Under the pieces are notes generated by a model that was given only the letters and a program-made list of their open reading frames with translations, was not told where the DNA came from and ran no database searches. Shown piece by piece: positions 12,804-23,785 of a DNA stretch of 64,000 nt; position 1 is the stretch's first letter; the number at the start of each line of letters is the position of its first letter. This stretch comes from Pseudeuparius sepicola (taxonomy: Eukaryota; Arthropoda; Insecta; Coleoptera; Anthribidae): the NCBI GenBank assembly GCA_963920635.1, contig OY987300.1:63278915-63342914 (forward strand), given 5' to 3'. The translations under genes were made by a program, and so were the position numbers.

Positions 12804-13906
12804 GTGAGTTTTATGAATATTAGCCACCTAACTTACTTAATAGTGATAAAAGTTCACAAAGAAAAGCTACACATAATAATAATGTATTTGGACTGAGAAC
12901 TTGCAGTCTCATCTCAAACAAAAATTTTGTTTTTAGCACGATTTATTAAAGGAAAGTTTAAAAATTGAACAAAATAGTTGTTTGCCTTAAAAATTTACAA
13001 TAATGGAGGCAGGCAAAATGAGCGTCTGTTTATTGTTTATTGGATATAATATGCTGATTCTATGGAAGCACAATCTTAAGAGGACACCCGAATGAGTATT
13101 TTTTCAGGTCATGATCTTTTCTGTTTGTAGGTATTATTATAAAAAATGAACACTGGAAATCATTTACTTTTGGAGACATTTTGCACACAAGAGGCTGAGT
13201 TTTTGATGTAATTTCACACTGTGTCTACATTGACAATACCTGAAATTTGGTAGCCTTTACTAGCACTATTGGTCCAGTTTGTGGAAACGTAAAAATGGCG
13301 GTGCAGTAAATGTTTTAGAAGCTCGCCCTTAAGCTCCTTCAGTGCAATTAGATTGATATTTAAATAATTGTTCACTTTGGGTTATAGAATATTGTAAATA
13401 ATTGCTAACTGAATTTCTTACAATTAGTAATAATTATGCCAATAAACCATGAACCATAATGTTTGCCTACCTTTAATCACTGATTGAATGATTTAGATGT
13501 GAAACCTTGGTAATCCAGAATAACAAAATCAACTGTCAAGTAAATGAAGAATGGTAGTTTTTATTCATTAAAACTAAAATATCAATAGATATTTATACAT
13601 TTAATTGCTGGTGTACGACCTTGACCAACACTATATTAAAGACCTGTGAATAGCACTGTTTCAAGTAATTTCCAGTGGCGCCACTTACCGAAAAAAATTA
13701 ACAGAGTAGTTTAATCTTAAAAACACCATTGTTGCAAAATATTTTATAAAATAAACTAAAATGCTTGTTTGTTGTTTGTTATGTCCCTTTCATTTGGCAA
13801 GTTTACATATATGTATTTCCAAGAAAAGCCAGTCTAAAAAGCAAGCAAGTATATTTTCATTTGAAATTATGTCCATAGCTAGTTGTAGTCTAAGTAAAGC
13901 ATAGAA

Positions 13907-14088
13907 TCGTTGACTGACGTATTAATAAGACTTCTCACGGCTATAGCTTTATGTCCTGGAATGTAGATGGCGCCTATGGTCAACAATGTATTTTGCATTG
14001 TATTTTGTCTCCGGGAAGCGCATGGTGAGCCAGAGAACTGTCAAACATGACAGCCGTGAGCAGTCTTTATTAATACGTCAGTCAACGA
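13907..14088. mobile_element. MITE with 5-bp target duplication, solo copy (182 bp)
   Basis: The inverted ends TCGTTGACTGACGTATTAAT are perfect over the first 20 bp and continue (allowing a 1-bp gap) into a CTCACGGCT block. Direct repeats TAGAA flank it (13902-13906 and 14089-14093). A second copy at 56842-60465, split by later insertions, has TAATA on both sides, which supports a 5-bp duplication. Superfamily unassigned. Confidence 0.82.
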
Positions 14089-14097
14089 TAGAATAAT

Positions 14098-14203
14098 AAT
14101 AATAATTCTCACCCTCACAATACTCCAAACTAGGAGTACCCCAGAAGCAAACACATGCTTGTGCGGGGGAGGGGGGCAATTACTATTATTTTGTCTTCGT
14201 TGC
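14098..14203. repeat. 106-bp dispersed repeat, copy 1
   Basis: Nearly identical to 51016-51121. It contains CTCACCCTCACAATACTCC, a GGAGTACCCCAGAAGC block and a GTGCGGGGGAGGGGGGCAA block. It abuts the right edge of the 13907 MITE. No coding or RNA structure recognised. Confidence 0.85.
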
Positions 14204-16364
14204 ATTAGAATGCATTAGATTTTTCAGTTTCTTCTTTATATAACAGACGATTAGTTTGCTTTAGGGCTTTATTTTTTTTTCATTTTCAATCTTGCACACA
14301 TTACAATTCAACCGGTTGAATTCCAAATTCTGCAATTCATGTAATGGTCTGTGCATAAAATTTTCTTCGTGAGTATCGTAATTTCAAGTTGTCAGAAATA
14401 AATCTACCTACCTATCAAAACTGTTAATATGACAAAACTGCAAATACTGATCGCAAAAACAATCTGTTACAGTAAAAAGAACGTAAATCGTAATACAGCT
14501 GGTGACTTATTACAGGTTTATAACCTGTCCATATTTCAAACAACAATGAAACTATGAAGTCATGCTCAAGTCTTTAATATAGTGTTGGCCCAGGTATAAC
14601 ATATATAACCCTTATTTTATTAACATAGCAGTGACAACCCAAAAAATATATTTATTACTTCATGACATAATAGGATTGAAACAGTGCCATAGCGTGACCA
14701 ATAAAACTGGGAGGGGCTAACATTCTTGCCAGTAGGTAAAATTAATAAAAGTTTTTCCAGACATTTTTGTGGGATATACTCGTAGCCCCCCAGACAAGAA
14801 CATTTGTCAACAGGATTACTTTACCTACCTACCGATTGAGTTTGACTAAAAAACAGATTTCCTAGTGTCATGATCCATTTCATTACTAATGCACGGGGTG
14901 TTTTATTTATGAAAAGATATCCTTCGGTCATATTCTACAAGATAAAAATACACATGGTTAACCAGGATAATGGCATTGGCATTTTCTTTATTCTTTATTT
15001 TTTTGCTATATTAATTTCAAATTATATGGAGTGATTTAGTCATGATGTAAAAATTTTGAACTATAAAAAAATATTTTCAGAAGTATATTTAAACCACGGT
15101 TCTTGTAAAACAAACTGGACCGCCAATGGATCCGTCAAAAAAGTTATCTAAATATTTTTATCAATAGATCGATTTTGAAAATTGAATGAATTAGTGAAGA
15201 CACATCTCTTTTTCCATTTCGGTGGGTGTGGCACAAATGAGGAAAAGTGAAAAGTGCAATACAGTGACAATCAAGTGAACCTTGGAATTTGAGGACATTC
15301 TAAATTGCTTCCCAAAACAAATTTTTCTCGCCTAAGTTACCTCTTCAGTGACTAATACAAAATAGCTTAAAAAATTGAAAATGTAGTGTTGTGTTCATAC
15401 TCACTTTATATTTTTCTTGGATAGTGGTATACCCCTTTTATTAACTAATTCCAAACCCCACATAGTTTAGGTCTTTATTTACCTAAATTAAAACTAGATT
15501 GTATGCTAAGGCATACCACAGGGCATATATTTATAAAAAGTGTCAATGTGTTAGTTACATTTGGTCTTGTTAACTCAATGTACAGTTCATACAAAATTTG
15601 AAGGCGGAGAATTCTAGGAAGTAGTGTGTAAATAATACCCAGAAAACCCACCTGCACTGGCTCATTACACACAGCAGCGTAACAAAAATTGGAGCGGGGG
15701 TCTAGGTATAAAGGGCAGCTAGAGGGACTTGATCTGAAAAATGAAATTAATAAAGACATAATCACAGAACAGTTAATTATTACTAATTCCGAAAGTGACT
15801 CCTCCGATGACGGTGTTAGTGACTATGCATCAGATTGACAAATATTACCTATTGTAATTGTAAATTATTATACTTAATAGTTTTGTAAGATAATAAATGT
15901 ATTATTTATTGCTAATAATTATTTAAATTACTTTTTAATACAATTCATCACTTGTAATTTATTTCTGTGCAATTACTCTCCAAGCACGCCACTGAAATCT
16001 GTATTAATATTTACGATTTCCTACAAATCTATTCTAGTCCACCTTCAAATTTTGTATGAACTGTAGATGTGTATATATTTTAGTTGAGTAGGAATGTTCT
16101 TAAAAATTAAAAACTAGCAAACCTTTAAGGAAAATATATGATGCCCGTGCTAAAATTGATAGAGCTCCTTTTACAACCCCATAGCACAGTTGCCCGAGTC
16201 TAATTTTCACTTACCTAGATTGACCCTACCTATTTTTGATACTGTAGGAACTTTTATATCTATCTTGTGTCAGAAAGAACCATCTGCAGTTGGTAACATG
16301 CTTCATTGTTGGCTTCCCCCAAGATTTCTGACACCTGCTTAGATGGGTCAGATAGTCCAATAAA

Positions 16365-17610
16365 GATGTGCTCGGCTTATAGGGGTCGCTCTAAAACATT
16401 TGACCGCCTGGATTATTCCATTCTTCTTAAGAAGCTCTGAAACTTCGGTTTTGTGCCACACCTCATTGCTTTTTTCCGATCATATCTATCAAATCGTGCA
16501 CAATATGTTTACGACAGTGGCTTTGAGTCAAAGACCTTCACATCCACGTCGGGAGTGCCCCAGGGATCTGTGCTAGGCCCACTCCTATTCAACGTTTTCG
16601 TTAACGATATAGGAAGAGATTTAAATATTTATCATATTATATTCATATATACGCTGATGATGCAAAACTGCTCCACAGAATTACAAACCTGAATGATTGC
16701 CATATTCTACAACAAAACCTAATTTATTTCTATAACTGGTGCGCTGATAACCACCTCGAACTAAACATTTCAAAACGTAGTGTCATGTCCTTTACAAGTA
16801 AGGCGACTACTACTGAGTTTCATTACATTATCAATGGACAACAGCTGCCCAGAACAGCTGAGATCAAAGACCTTGGCATCTATTTCGATTCTAAGCTCAC
16901 CTTCAACAATCATGTTGATAGAACCGTTGCTGTGGCAAACAAAAAGTTAGGTTTTGTTATTCGTACATGACGCTCTTTCACTCATACTAGCACTGTCAAG
17001 TTACTCTTTGAAACCTTGGTCCGATCGAAGCTTGAATATGCTTCTGTGGTATGGCAACCATGCTACAATGTGCACATAAATAAAATTGAGCAAGTCCAGA
17101 GACATTTTCTGAAGTACCTTCACTACCACTTTTATCCTTGCATCGGTTTTCCAAATCACATCCTTCTAGGGTTATATTCAGCCCATAGCTTGAGAGATAG
17201 GCAAATTGATAACAGTAACAAATTTCTAGAAAGCATTTTGAATAATCGGATTGATTGCAGTGAGCTTGTGTCTCAACTCCAATTTCATATACCGAGATCT
17301 CAAGTACGCACCAATGATGTGTTTTATTTACCGACACCAAGGACAAATGTTTTCAAATTCTCATCTATATACTGTATGTGTGACAACTACAATCAGTTAT
17401 GTAAGTCGGTAAACGTACATAGGTAGTACATACCTGTATAGGTACAATAAATTATATAAATTTTTATCTTACTTTCCTTAAATTTGTGGAATATTTTATT
17501 GTGAATGTCAATACGTTTTCTTTAGCATAGTGAATTTAATTTCTAAGATTCTCTAGTGTTGTTTCTTCATCCTGTAATTGGTTCTCGGACTGTTGGATGT
17601 AATATAAATA
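16365..17610 (+). pseudogene. Jockey-like non-LTR retrotransposon remnant (reverse transcriptase)
   Basis: The + strand carries the C-terminal part of a non-LTR reverse transcriptase. A degenerate SKTFDRLDYSILLKKL start is followed by a stop and then SGVPQGSVLGPLLFNVFVND (about 16548). The catalytic YADDAKLL is in a second frame (about 16648), so a frameshift lies between them. Then come WCADNHLELNISK, the KDLGIYFDSKLTF thumb-side motif, a stop at 16968-16970, and LVRSKLEYASVVWQP in the tail. The 3' end has an AATAAATAAATAA tail (to about 17620), typical of Jockey/CR1-like LINEs. It is 5'-truncated with at least one frameshift and several stops, so inactive. It sits in the sense orientation in the host intron. 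Confidence 0.88.
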
Positions 17611-17617
17611 AATAAAT

Positions 17618-18190
17618 AACGAGTTACAGCGCATTACTTATATGACAAAAATTCCTCACTCTGCAGGGATGGTCTTGGTAAACATGTTTTTTAACAAAAA
17701 AATAACTTTAATAAATGTTTTAGATGATGAACTTCTGGTCAACTTTTTCTTCTACAATTTTTGTGTGTCTCCAATACTTAATGATTTGCAAGGCATTATA
17801 TTTTTTACTTAATTTTTGTCATATAATGCCCTGTCGCCCTGTAAATCATTATGTATTAGAGACACAAAAAATTGTATGAGAAAAAGTTGACCAAAGTTCA
17901 TCCTCGAAAATTTTTATTAAGGTAATTTTTTTTGTAAAAAAAGGTTTACAAGACCATCCCTGCAGCGTGACTAATTTTTATCATATATTTGTAAGTTATG
18001 CGCTGTAACTCGTTATGTATTAGAGATACAAAAAAAAAAGAAAAAGTTGTTCATACTTTGATCCCCTACAACTTTTATTAGGATCATTTTGCTCTAAAAG
18101 AATTTTTAGGAAACCACTGAGAGTGTTTAGGAAACCATCCTATAGCTCCTGAAAGTAACCCCAAAAAAATCATCCCGTTTGGATTTTTTT
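17618..18190. mobile_element. Foldback element A
   Basis: A long inverted repeat. The left arm runs from AACGAGTTACAGCGC and the right arm returns to GCGCTGTAACTCGTT near 18000-18015, with arms of about 190 bp. The outer right flank (18120-18190) matches the left end of the element at 54726-55566 in reverse, so the two are one family. Non-coding. Confidence 0.7.
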
Positions 18191-18537
18191 TGCAAAACTG
18201 ACATCTTTATTGGACTACAGGGCAGATTTGAAATTATCTTAAAAACTATCATTTCAGTTTATACAGGGTGAATTAGTGGGAAAGGGAAATTCCGAAATCA
18301 GAGAGGGAGGGGGATCACAATATGAGGATTGAGGCCAATATGCCTTATAGAAATATTGTTTGTTTAAGAGGTATAGGGCATTGTGTTTTTTTTTAATTGA
18401 ACTATGGCTATATCTACCAAAATAATCAAGCTGCTAAACTAAAATTTGGCACTGCTATGTTTTTATGGAAAATCAGCTGAAGATGTTAATTCCTACATAT
18501 CTCACAGAGGGCGCCACTTGTGCTGTTTCTGGATCGT

Positions 18538-18992
18538 GCTTTTTTACTCTTAACTTTTTGGTCTTGCAGGTCTATCATTTTAGTGCAACAAAAATGTACT
18601 CTTGCTTCATAACGACAAATGTTGCCCCAAAACAATTGTTAACTCCAACTCCAACATTTTCAAAATTTTCACCTACCGCTTTCAAATGTTACAGATCCTT
18701 ACTGTACATTCAAAGTGAAGAAAAAAATACCAAATGAACATTGGTCAAAATACCATTGGTTTTCTTGAAATAATGTGTCCAAATTTTGCTGGGTGTCAAT
18801 CCATTCCATTTTGAAAGTGTTGGAGTTAACAGGTGTTTTGGGGCACATTTTGCCAATTTCAACTCATACGGTTGATTTTATCGGTATGAAACACGAGTAC
18901 CTTTTTCTTGCAGAATGAAAAGATGCACTAAAAATGATGGACCTGCAGAACCAAAAAAGTAACCTCAAAAAGGTTATAAGTAAAAGCATGAT
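18538..18992. mobile_element. Foldback element B (inverted arms)
   Basis: GCTTTTTTACTCTTAACTTT and the following TTGGTCTTGCAGGTC at the left are mirrored by GGACCTGCAGAACCAAAAAA and GTTATAAGTAAAAGC at the right. The arms also occur in the 36699-37898 element and at 39870-40040, so it belongs to that family. Non-coding; the open frame 18465-18737 is a by-product. Confidence 0.72.
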
Positions 18993-19136
18993 TTTGAGAA
19001 ACTACATAAAACACCCTATAGATCGCTGACAAAGTGGTTCTGGTACGAGATCTTCTTGGAGACATACTTTTTAGTCAAACTCAATCTTCATGTAAACTTC
19101 ATGTAAACATCTTCTAAAACAACTTGTATAATTAGA

Positions 19137-19614
19137 TACGGGTGTTCCCGTATATCTTGACCCACCCTTAGAGCCTAGATTTTTCGAATTAGAAAAAATT
19201 ACTTAAATGAAAGTTGTAGGGTTTTTTCTGAACCGCTAGGATCTGTTACTAGATAAAACAAATGAGCGTCGCAAATTTATAAAAAAATATAAACTTACTT
19301 TTTTTAAATGGAACACCCTGTATATTTGTGGATTTTGAATTGCACGCATTTTTCCGATTCCAACCATATAAATATGTTATATGTTTGCTCTAAGCATTCG
19401 CATGATATTCCAAATTGCAGATAAATACGATCTTTATATTTAATCAAGGTTGCCATGGAAAAACATTTCAACTTAGGCAAGGGCATTCCTGTCAATCAAT
19501 TATTTTTGGGACAATACACCTTGGTACCCTACAACTTTCATTTAAGTATTTTTTTTTCTAACTCAAAAAATATAGGCTCTAGGGGTGGGTCAAAATATAC
19601 GGGAACACCCTGTA
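19137..19614. mobile_element. Foldback element C (478 bp)
   Basis: The ends TACGGGTGTTCCCGTATAT and the reverse complement of ATATACGGGAACACCCTGTA pair, and pairing continues through TTGACCCACCC and a block ending CTACAACTTTCATTTAAGTA. Non-coding. The TACRGGGTG-type ends recur in several foldbacks in this window. Confidence 0.82.
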
Positions 19615-20320
19615 CAGAGTCAAAAAACGCTAACATTTGTGTAAAACATAATCATAGTAGGCCATTTTTGAGTGACTTTGGTCAAGATGACTAAGGGGCT
19701 GCTCAACTTAAGGTGGAATACTCTGTAGATCTGAAATGACGTAATTATTTTATAGACAATTGAGCATAAACTTTCCCGGACATGTGCCAACTATCTGGCC
19801 AATTCTCATCTACACTCTGTTTTTTTTTTCAGCAGTGCTGAATGCTGAATTTTTGTTTGGTTGCCAGTTGTACTAGAAATTTTATATCTTGACATTTTCT
19901 CTGGCAGAAGTGATTTAGTGGAACAACAGGGAATAACAAAGAACCATTAATAGACTTACGTAACCAGTTGGGGAAAATCCCGCAACATCACGCGAGCTAC
20001 ACAAAAAGTATTGGAGATGAAAATATCATTATTTAATGATTTAATTTGTTTTGTTTTTAACAATAAGCGACTTAACTAACGTTACGTAACCAGTTAGGTG
20101 ACGAACTTTTCATAACCCGTTACGAAAAATAGGATGTTTCAACACTTGCTCAGTGTCACACTACATGCCAAAATTGGGGAAAAATTAAGTAAAGTGTGAA
20201 GGTGGATTTATGCAAGCCAATTTAACGTAATTTAAAATTAACTTAGCGCAAGAAACAAGTTGAAATGCATAGTATTCAATGAGAGTGTTTATGCAGTTAA
20301 TGCAACGTGATGTAAAAGGT

Positions 20321-21744
20321 GGCTCCGCTACTATTCAGCGCAAGACAATTCAGCGTGGGACTTTTAAACGCAGACAATTCAGCGCGGCGACAAATTGATT
20401 TCAAATATTTTTTTAACTCGGAAAAGGTATAGGAATACGTCATTGTTTTTATCCTTTGGTTAGTCATATCATATTTGGTTACTCCTCTCTTCACCCTGTA
20501 GCCAGATCTATATCGGGCTACAAAAATTTCGGTTTGATTCCGCTCTTTCTGTAAATGTTCGAGCAGCTTGTGGACACTGGGGTGCTGACATTCTAGCGAT
20601 TTCTGAAAAGCCTCCAACGAGTTGTTAGTTTGTGGTAATCTCTCTCTGGTCTGGGTGAACATATTACATATAGCTATAGGAAAACACGGAGGCTGACCTA
20701 ACAAATGATGTCCTATATAATTTGCTTCCCAGTATGATGCAACGGGTTTCATTTCATCTTTGAAATCTTCGGCGATTATCTCAAACGCAAACTGTACGTC
20801 CCTTTTCAGCACAAGTGCCAAAGCGAGCAGCATCTTGCAATAGCAGCGGAAATCCGAATTGGATTTGTAAAGGGCGATTAGCCCGAATCTTGAATCTTGT
20901 GCCACAGGTTCTGGCTCAGGTGAAAGAAACAACCTGTTACCTGGCAAGAATTAAAAGTATTGTTTTAACTTCAAAATCTGACATAACGCTTTTTGATGAG
21001 AGTTGAGGTTTCAGTTTTAGAATGTCGGTCAGGACGCTCTGATACACGTAGCCTCTGTCTTCTTGGGCAAAAGACCGTAAACCATAGGCATGACTCTCTG
21101 TTGTCTATGAAGGTGTGTATAATAGTAAAGAGTTGGTAAAATATAGCAGGAGTAACTTTAAATGTGCCATCAACAGCCCAGTTATAAAATTCAGATAATA
21201 AATCTAAATTTTGAATGGTACCAAACATTATTATTCTTCGCCAGAATCGAACAATACAAACTTGTCTCTTTGTTGAGTAACAATATTTTTGTTTAGCACT
21301 AATTCAGAAGCTTTACATGGGTCTCTCAGAAAGCTTCTACTGCGTTCTCTTTGGATCATCCATCTGGCAGTGTTATAATCCTGCAAGTGCAGAGATCCTT
21401 CTGCTGATACTCAGCTTGTGCATGCTTGAATTATATTACGAGGGCGGTTGTCACTTTGACGCGTTTCGTCCTTCATATTTTGTCTTACCAAGAATGCTTA
21501 ATTCTCTGCATCATCAGGAGCATGAGAGTGGGCAGTAGTGGGCATTCTTGAATTTCCCGCTTCCCGAAGAGGCCCTTTACAGCCAGACTTCGTGCACCTC
21601 TAGGTACATGCATTTTCACTTATCCTGTCTCTTCTGTACATGTATCCTTCATGTATTAGGCAAATTCTGAGTTTGTCGCCGCACTGAATTGTCTGCGTTT
21701 AAAAGTCCTGCCCTGAATTGTCTTGCGCTGAATAGTAGCGGAGC
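20321..21744. mobile_element. Mutator-like (MULE) DNA transposon, degenerate
   Basis: Terminal inverted repeats of at least 70 bp start GGCTCCGCTACTATTCAGCG at the left; the right end is the near-perfect reverse complement, ending CGCTGAATAGTAGCGGAGC. The flanks TGTAAAAGGT (20311-20320) and TGTAAAAAGT (21745-21754) form a 9-10-bp target duplication with one mismatch, the size made by MULEs. The interior carries a broken minus-strand MULE transposase. Confidence 0.88.
20324..21228 (-). pseudogene. MULE transposase, broken
   Basis: The N-side piece (21228 downward) has the family hallmark WAVDGTFKVTPAIFYQLFTI, which includes the first catalytic Asp in DGTFK. Further on, the GCFFHLSQNLWHKIQ block (about 20906-20950) corresponds to the conserved C-x-x-H zinc-like region, and is in a different frame from the next piece. 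The C-side piece (20947 downward) has ERLPQTNNSLEAFQKSLE, matching the NN-x-x-E-x-x-H region after the catalytic Glu. At least two frameshifts and a stop separate these blocks, so no functional enzyme is made. It is antisense to the host gene, in its last intron. Confidence 0.87.
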
Positions 21745-22139
21745 TGTAAAAAGTAACCAACTTTTTACTTTTGTGTTAAAATAAAAAAAATCTCAGTTTG
21801 CGTAAATATTATGCGTTATTTCGTTGTCAACACACGAGGAGAAACAACTCACGATTGAGAAAAACTCCGTAGTTGCCAGGGCTTCTTTATAGTTGATTTT
21901 TGTTTATTATTTCGTGTTTATGATTAGTATGGGTAAGGTTTTGTATTTTTGTGCTGAAGGGTGAGGGCCAACGCCCTAGTGAGCCTCCAATGATTTCTGT
22001 GGTTTAATCTTTGCATTTTAATTCGTGACATTTCACCTGTTATCGCACCGTTATAAATTATTAAATATGTCTTGCATAAACGGGATACAAAATTTTAATT
22101 ATGTTGCACACCCACCTTTAGTCTCCCTAAATGTGCCTA

Positions 22140-23463
22140 GTGAAAGTTTGTGGAAAAAGTTTGAGTGCACTGGATACAAAAAAATTGCATAGTTTCTGAT
22201 AGGCCAGGCAATGGGTATAAAAAAGGGTTTCTATTCGCAAAGAAGTCGGAAAGAAATGAAATTTGGTGGGATGGTAGACATAGTACACCTGAGTTTGCGA
22301 CCTCAGGGTGTTGCCGCTCGAGGGGTGGGGGGATGAAAACTCTGCATCGGGCCACTTTTCGGGAAATAGCGCCGTTGTGGTAAGCGCTATCGAAAAAAAG
22401 TTGAATTGAAATATGTAGAGAACAAAATTGTACACAATTTTGGTCTTTACATTTTTCGTCTGCGACCAATAGTTTCCACTCTACGACGTGCCAAATTTGG
22501 GGGTTGAAAAACACTAACAGACGCGATTCGAGTATTTGACGACCCCAATGCAGAATTCACCGAAGTCGTTGCCACTGGCGAACTGTTTATGTTGAGGCAG
22601 TATGGTGCAGGAAGCGAACAGCGTAAGTTGGACTCTGCGATATACGAACTTTGTACAGGCTGTCGCCAAAAATTCATTCAATCTCGCGGCGTTGCCACCA
22701 ACATCCGACGCATGCCATCATCATTCATTGCGTACATATTGTCAAGTACAGAGCTGGCGGAGAGTTCAGAAGCCTCCAGAAGATCATGGATGACTCAAAG
22801 TGAAATAAACTCCGATATCGACCGTGGATTAGGCCTCTTGGGATACCACATTAAAAAAAAAAACGCACCAATCAACTCTATCTCAAGGGTGGTGTGGAAA
22901 CGAGTTGATAATGACATTTTCTTGTTTCATGTATGCAAAAAAAATAATAAATGTGGCGGCGTAGATATTAACAATTAGAAAATACCCATATCGGAGTATG
23001 TAGCGGCATCTGCAGACTCGGAAAACATTACTCTTTCAGTAAAAAAATATTACAGAATTGTTTAATAGCGATATTCGACATTGTGATTTTGTTGAAAATT
23101 ACAAACCAACCCCCAACTTTGGCACATCGTAGAGCGGAAACTATTGGTCGCAGACGAAAAATGTAAAAACCAAAATTGTGCACAATTTTGTTCTCTACAT
23201 ATTTCATTTCAACTTTTTTTTCGATAGTGCTTACCACAACGGCGCTATTTCCCGAAAAGCGCCCTGACGCAGAGTTTTCATCCCCCCACCCCTTGAGCGG
23301 CAACACCCTGAGGTCGCAAACTCAGGTGTACTATCAGGGGACCTATGTCTACCATCCCACCAAATTTCATTTCTTTCCGACCTTTTGTGAATAGAAACTC
23401 CCCATTGCCTGGCCTATGAACAAATTGTGTAACGATAACTTTGGTGACAAATAGCTTTCACAC
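22140..23463. mobile_element. Foldback element D with internal coding fragment
   Basis: The left arm (22140-22530) and right arm (about 23028-23463) are inverted copies; both carry GGTGGGATGGTAGACATAG or its complement, a GCGCCGTTGTGGTAAGC block and a TTTCGTCTGCGACCAATAGT block. The central 22530-22980 is single-copy and looks protein-derived. The antisense frames in the arms are by-products. Confidence 0.85.
22600..22978 (+). pseudogene. Fragment of an insect repeat-associated protein (LPPT...YCQVQSW type)
   Basis: Inside foldback D, one + frame (22602-22793) reads FNLAALPPTSDACHHHSLRT and then YCQVQSW. This resembles a motif I remember from many insect uncharacterised, repeat-associated proteins (LPPT-x-x-A-x-x-x-H-x-x-R-x-Y-x-QVQ-x-W). 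An overlapping frame (22589-22978) is also open but lacks the motif until its end (FHVCKKNNKCGG). The fragment has frameshifts and no start. The parent family is not firmly identified; a protein search would settle it. Confidence 0.5.
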
Positions 23464-23601
23464 ATTGAATTCTTGAAATTGTCTTTTTAACTGCTAGTAA
23501 ATAAAAGATAGGGGTAGATATCACTTTGTGTCAGATGCTAGTATGTTAAAATACTTTGATTTTTGACACACAGTACCTACTTATCAATTATATATTTGCA
23601 G

Positions 23602-23785
23602 TAGCAGAAAACTGAATACCCAGCTTGAAAGGGCTATTCAAGAAGCTATGGATGAATTGGACAAAGCTACAAGTACAAAACCCTCAGAAGGAAGCAAGGA
23701 ACCACTGAAAACATCAAAAGCACACCCAAAAATAGCAATGAATGTAAAAAAGAACTCAGGAAGATTGAGAGGAGTCCATCGCTAA
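23602..23785 (+). CDS. sba: MBD5/6-type protein, last exon with family C-terminal helix
   Basis: The acceptor is TATATTTGCAG. The first base completes the Thr codon begun in the PWWP exon, then 60 codons run to TAA at 23783-23785. The product begins SRKLNTQLERAIQEAMDELD and ends in a basic tail (KKNSGRLRGVHR). The segment KLN-x-x-LE-x-AI-x-EAM-x-ELDK is the part that fixes the family: vertebrate MBD5 and MBD6 have the same block directly after the PWWP domain, with a basic end. The exon is too short for a simple open-frame scan and is isolated by 10.8 kb from the PWWP exon, so gene finders could miss it. Its exact phase match supports the call. Confidence 0.92.

Larger units (their letters stand above)
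12804..23601. other. Last intron of the MBD5/6-type gene (10.8 kb)
   Basis: Donor GTGAGT pairs with acceptor TATATTTGCAG, and the phase (2, then 1) fits exactly. The intron holds a 5-bp-TSD MITE, a Jockey-like LINE remnant, foldback elements at 17618, 18538, 19137 and 22140, and a MULE at 20321. Between 14204 and 16340 I see no gene; this part has AATAA-rich, repeat-free DNA, and the minus open frame 15475-15765 has no recognisable domain. Confidence 0.8.

Noticed and set aside
22127..22514. Open frames over the arms of foldback D
   Set aside because: They lie in palindromic non-coding arms and appear in both orientations as by-products.
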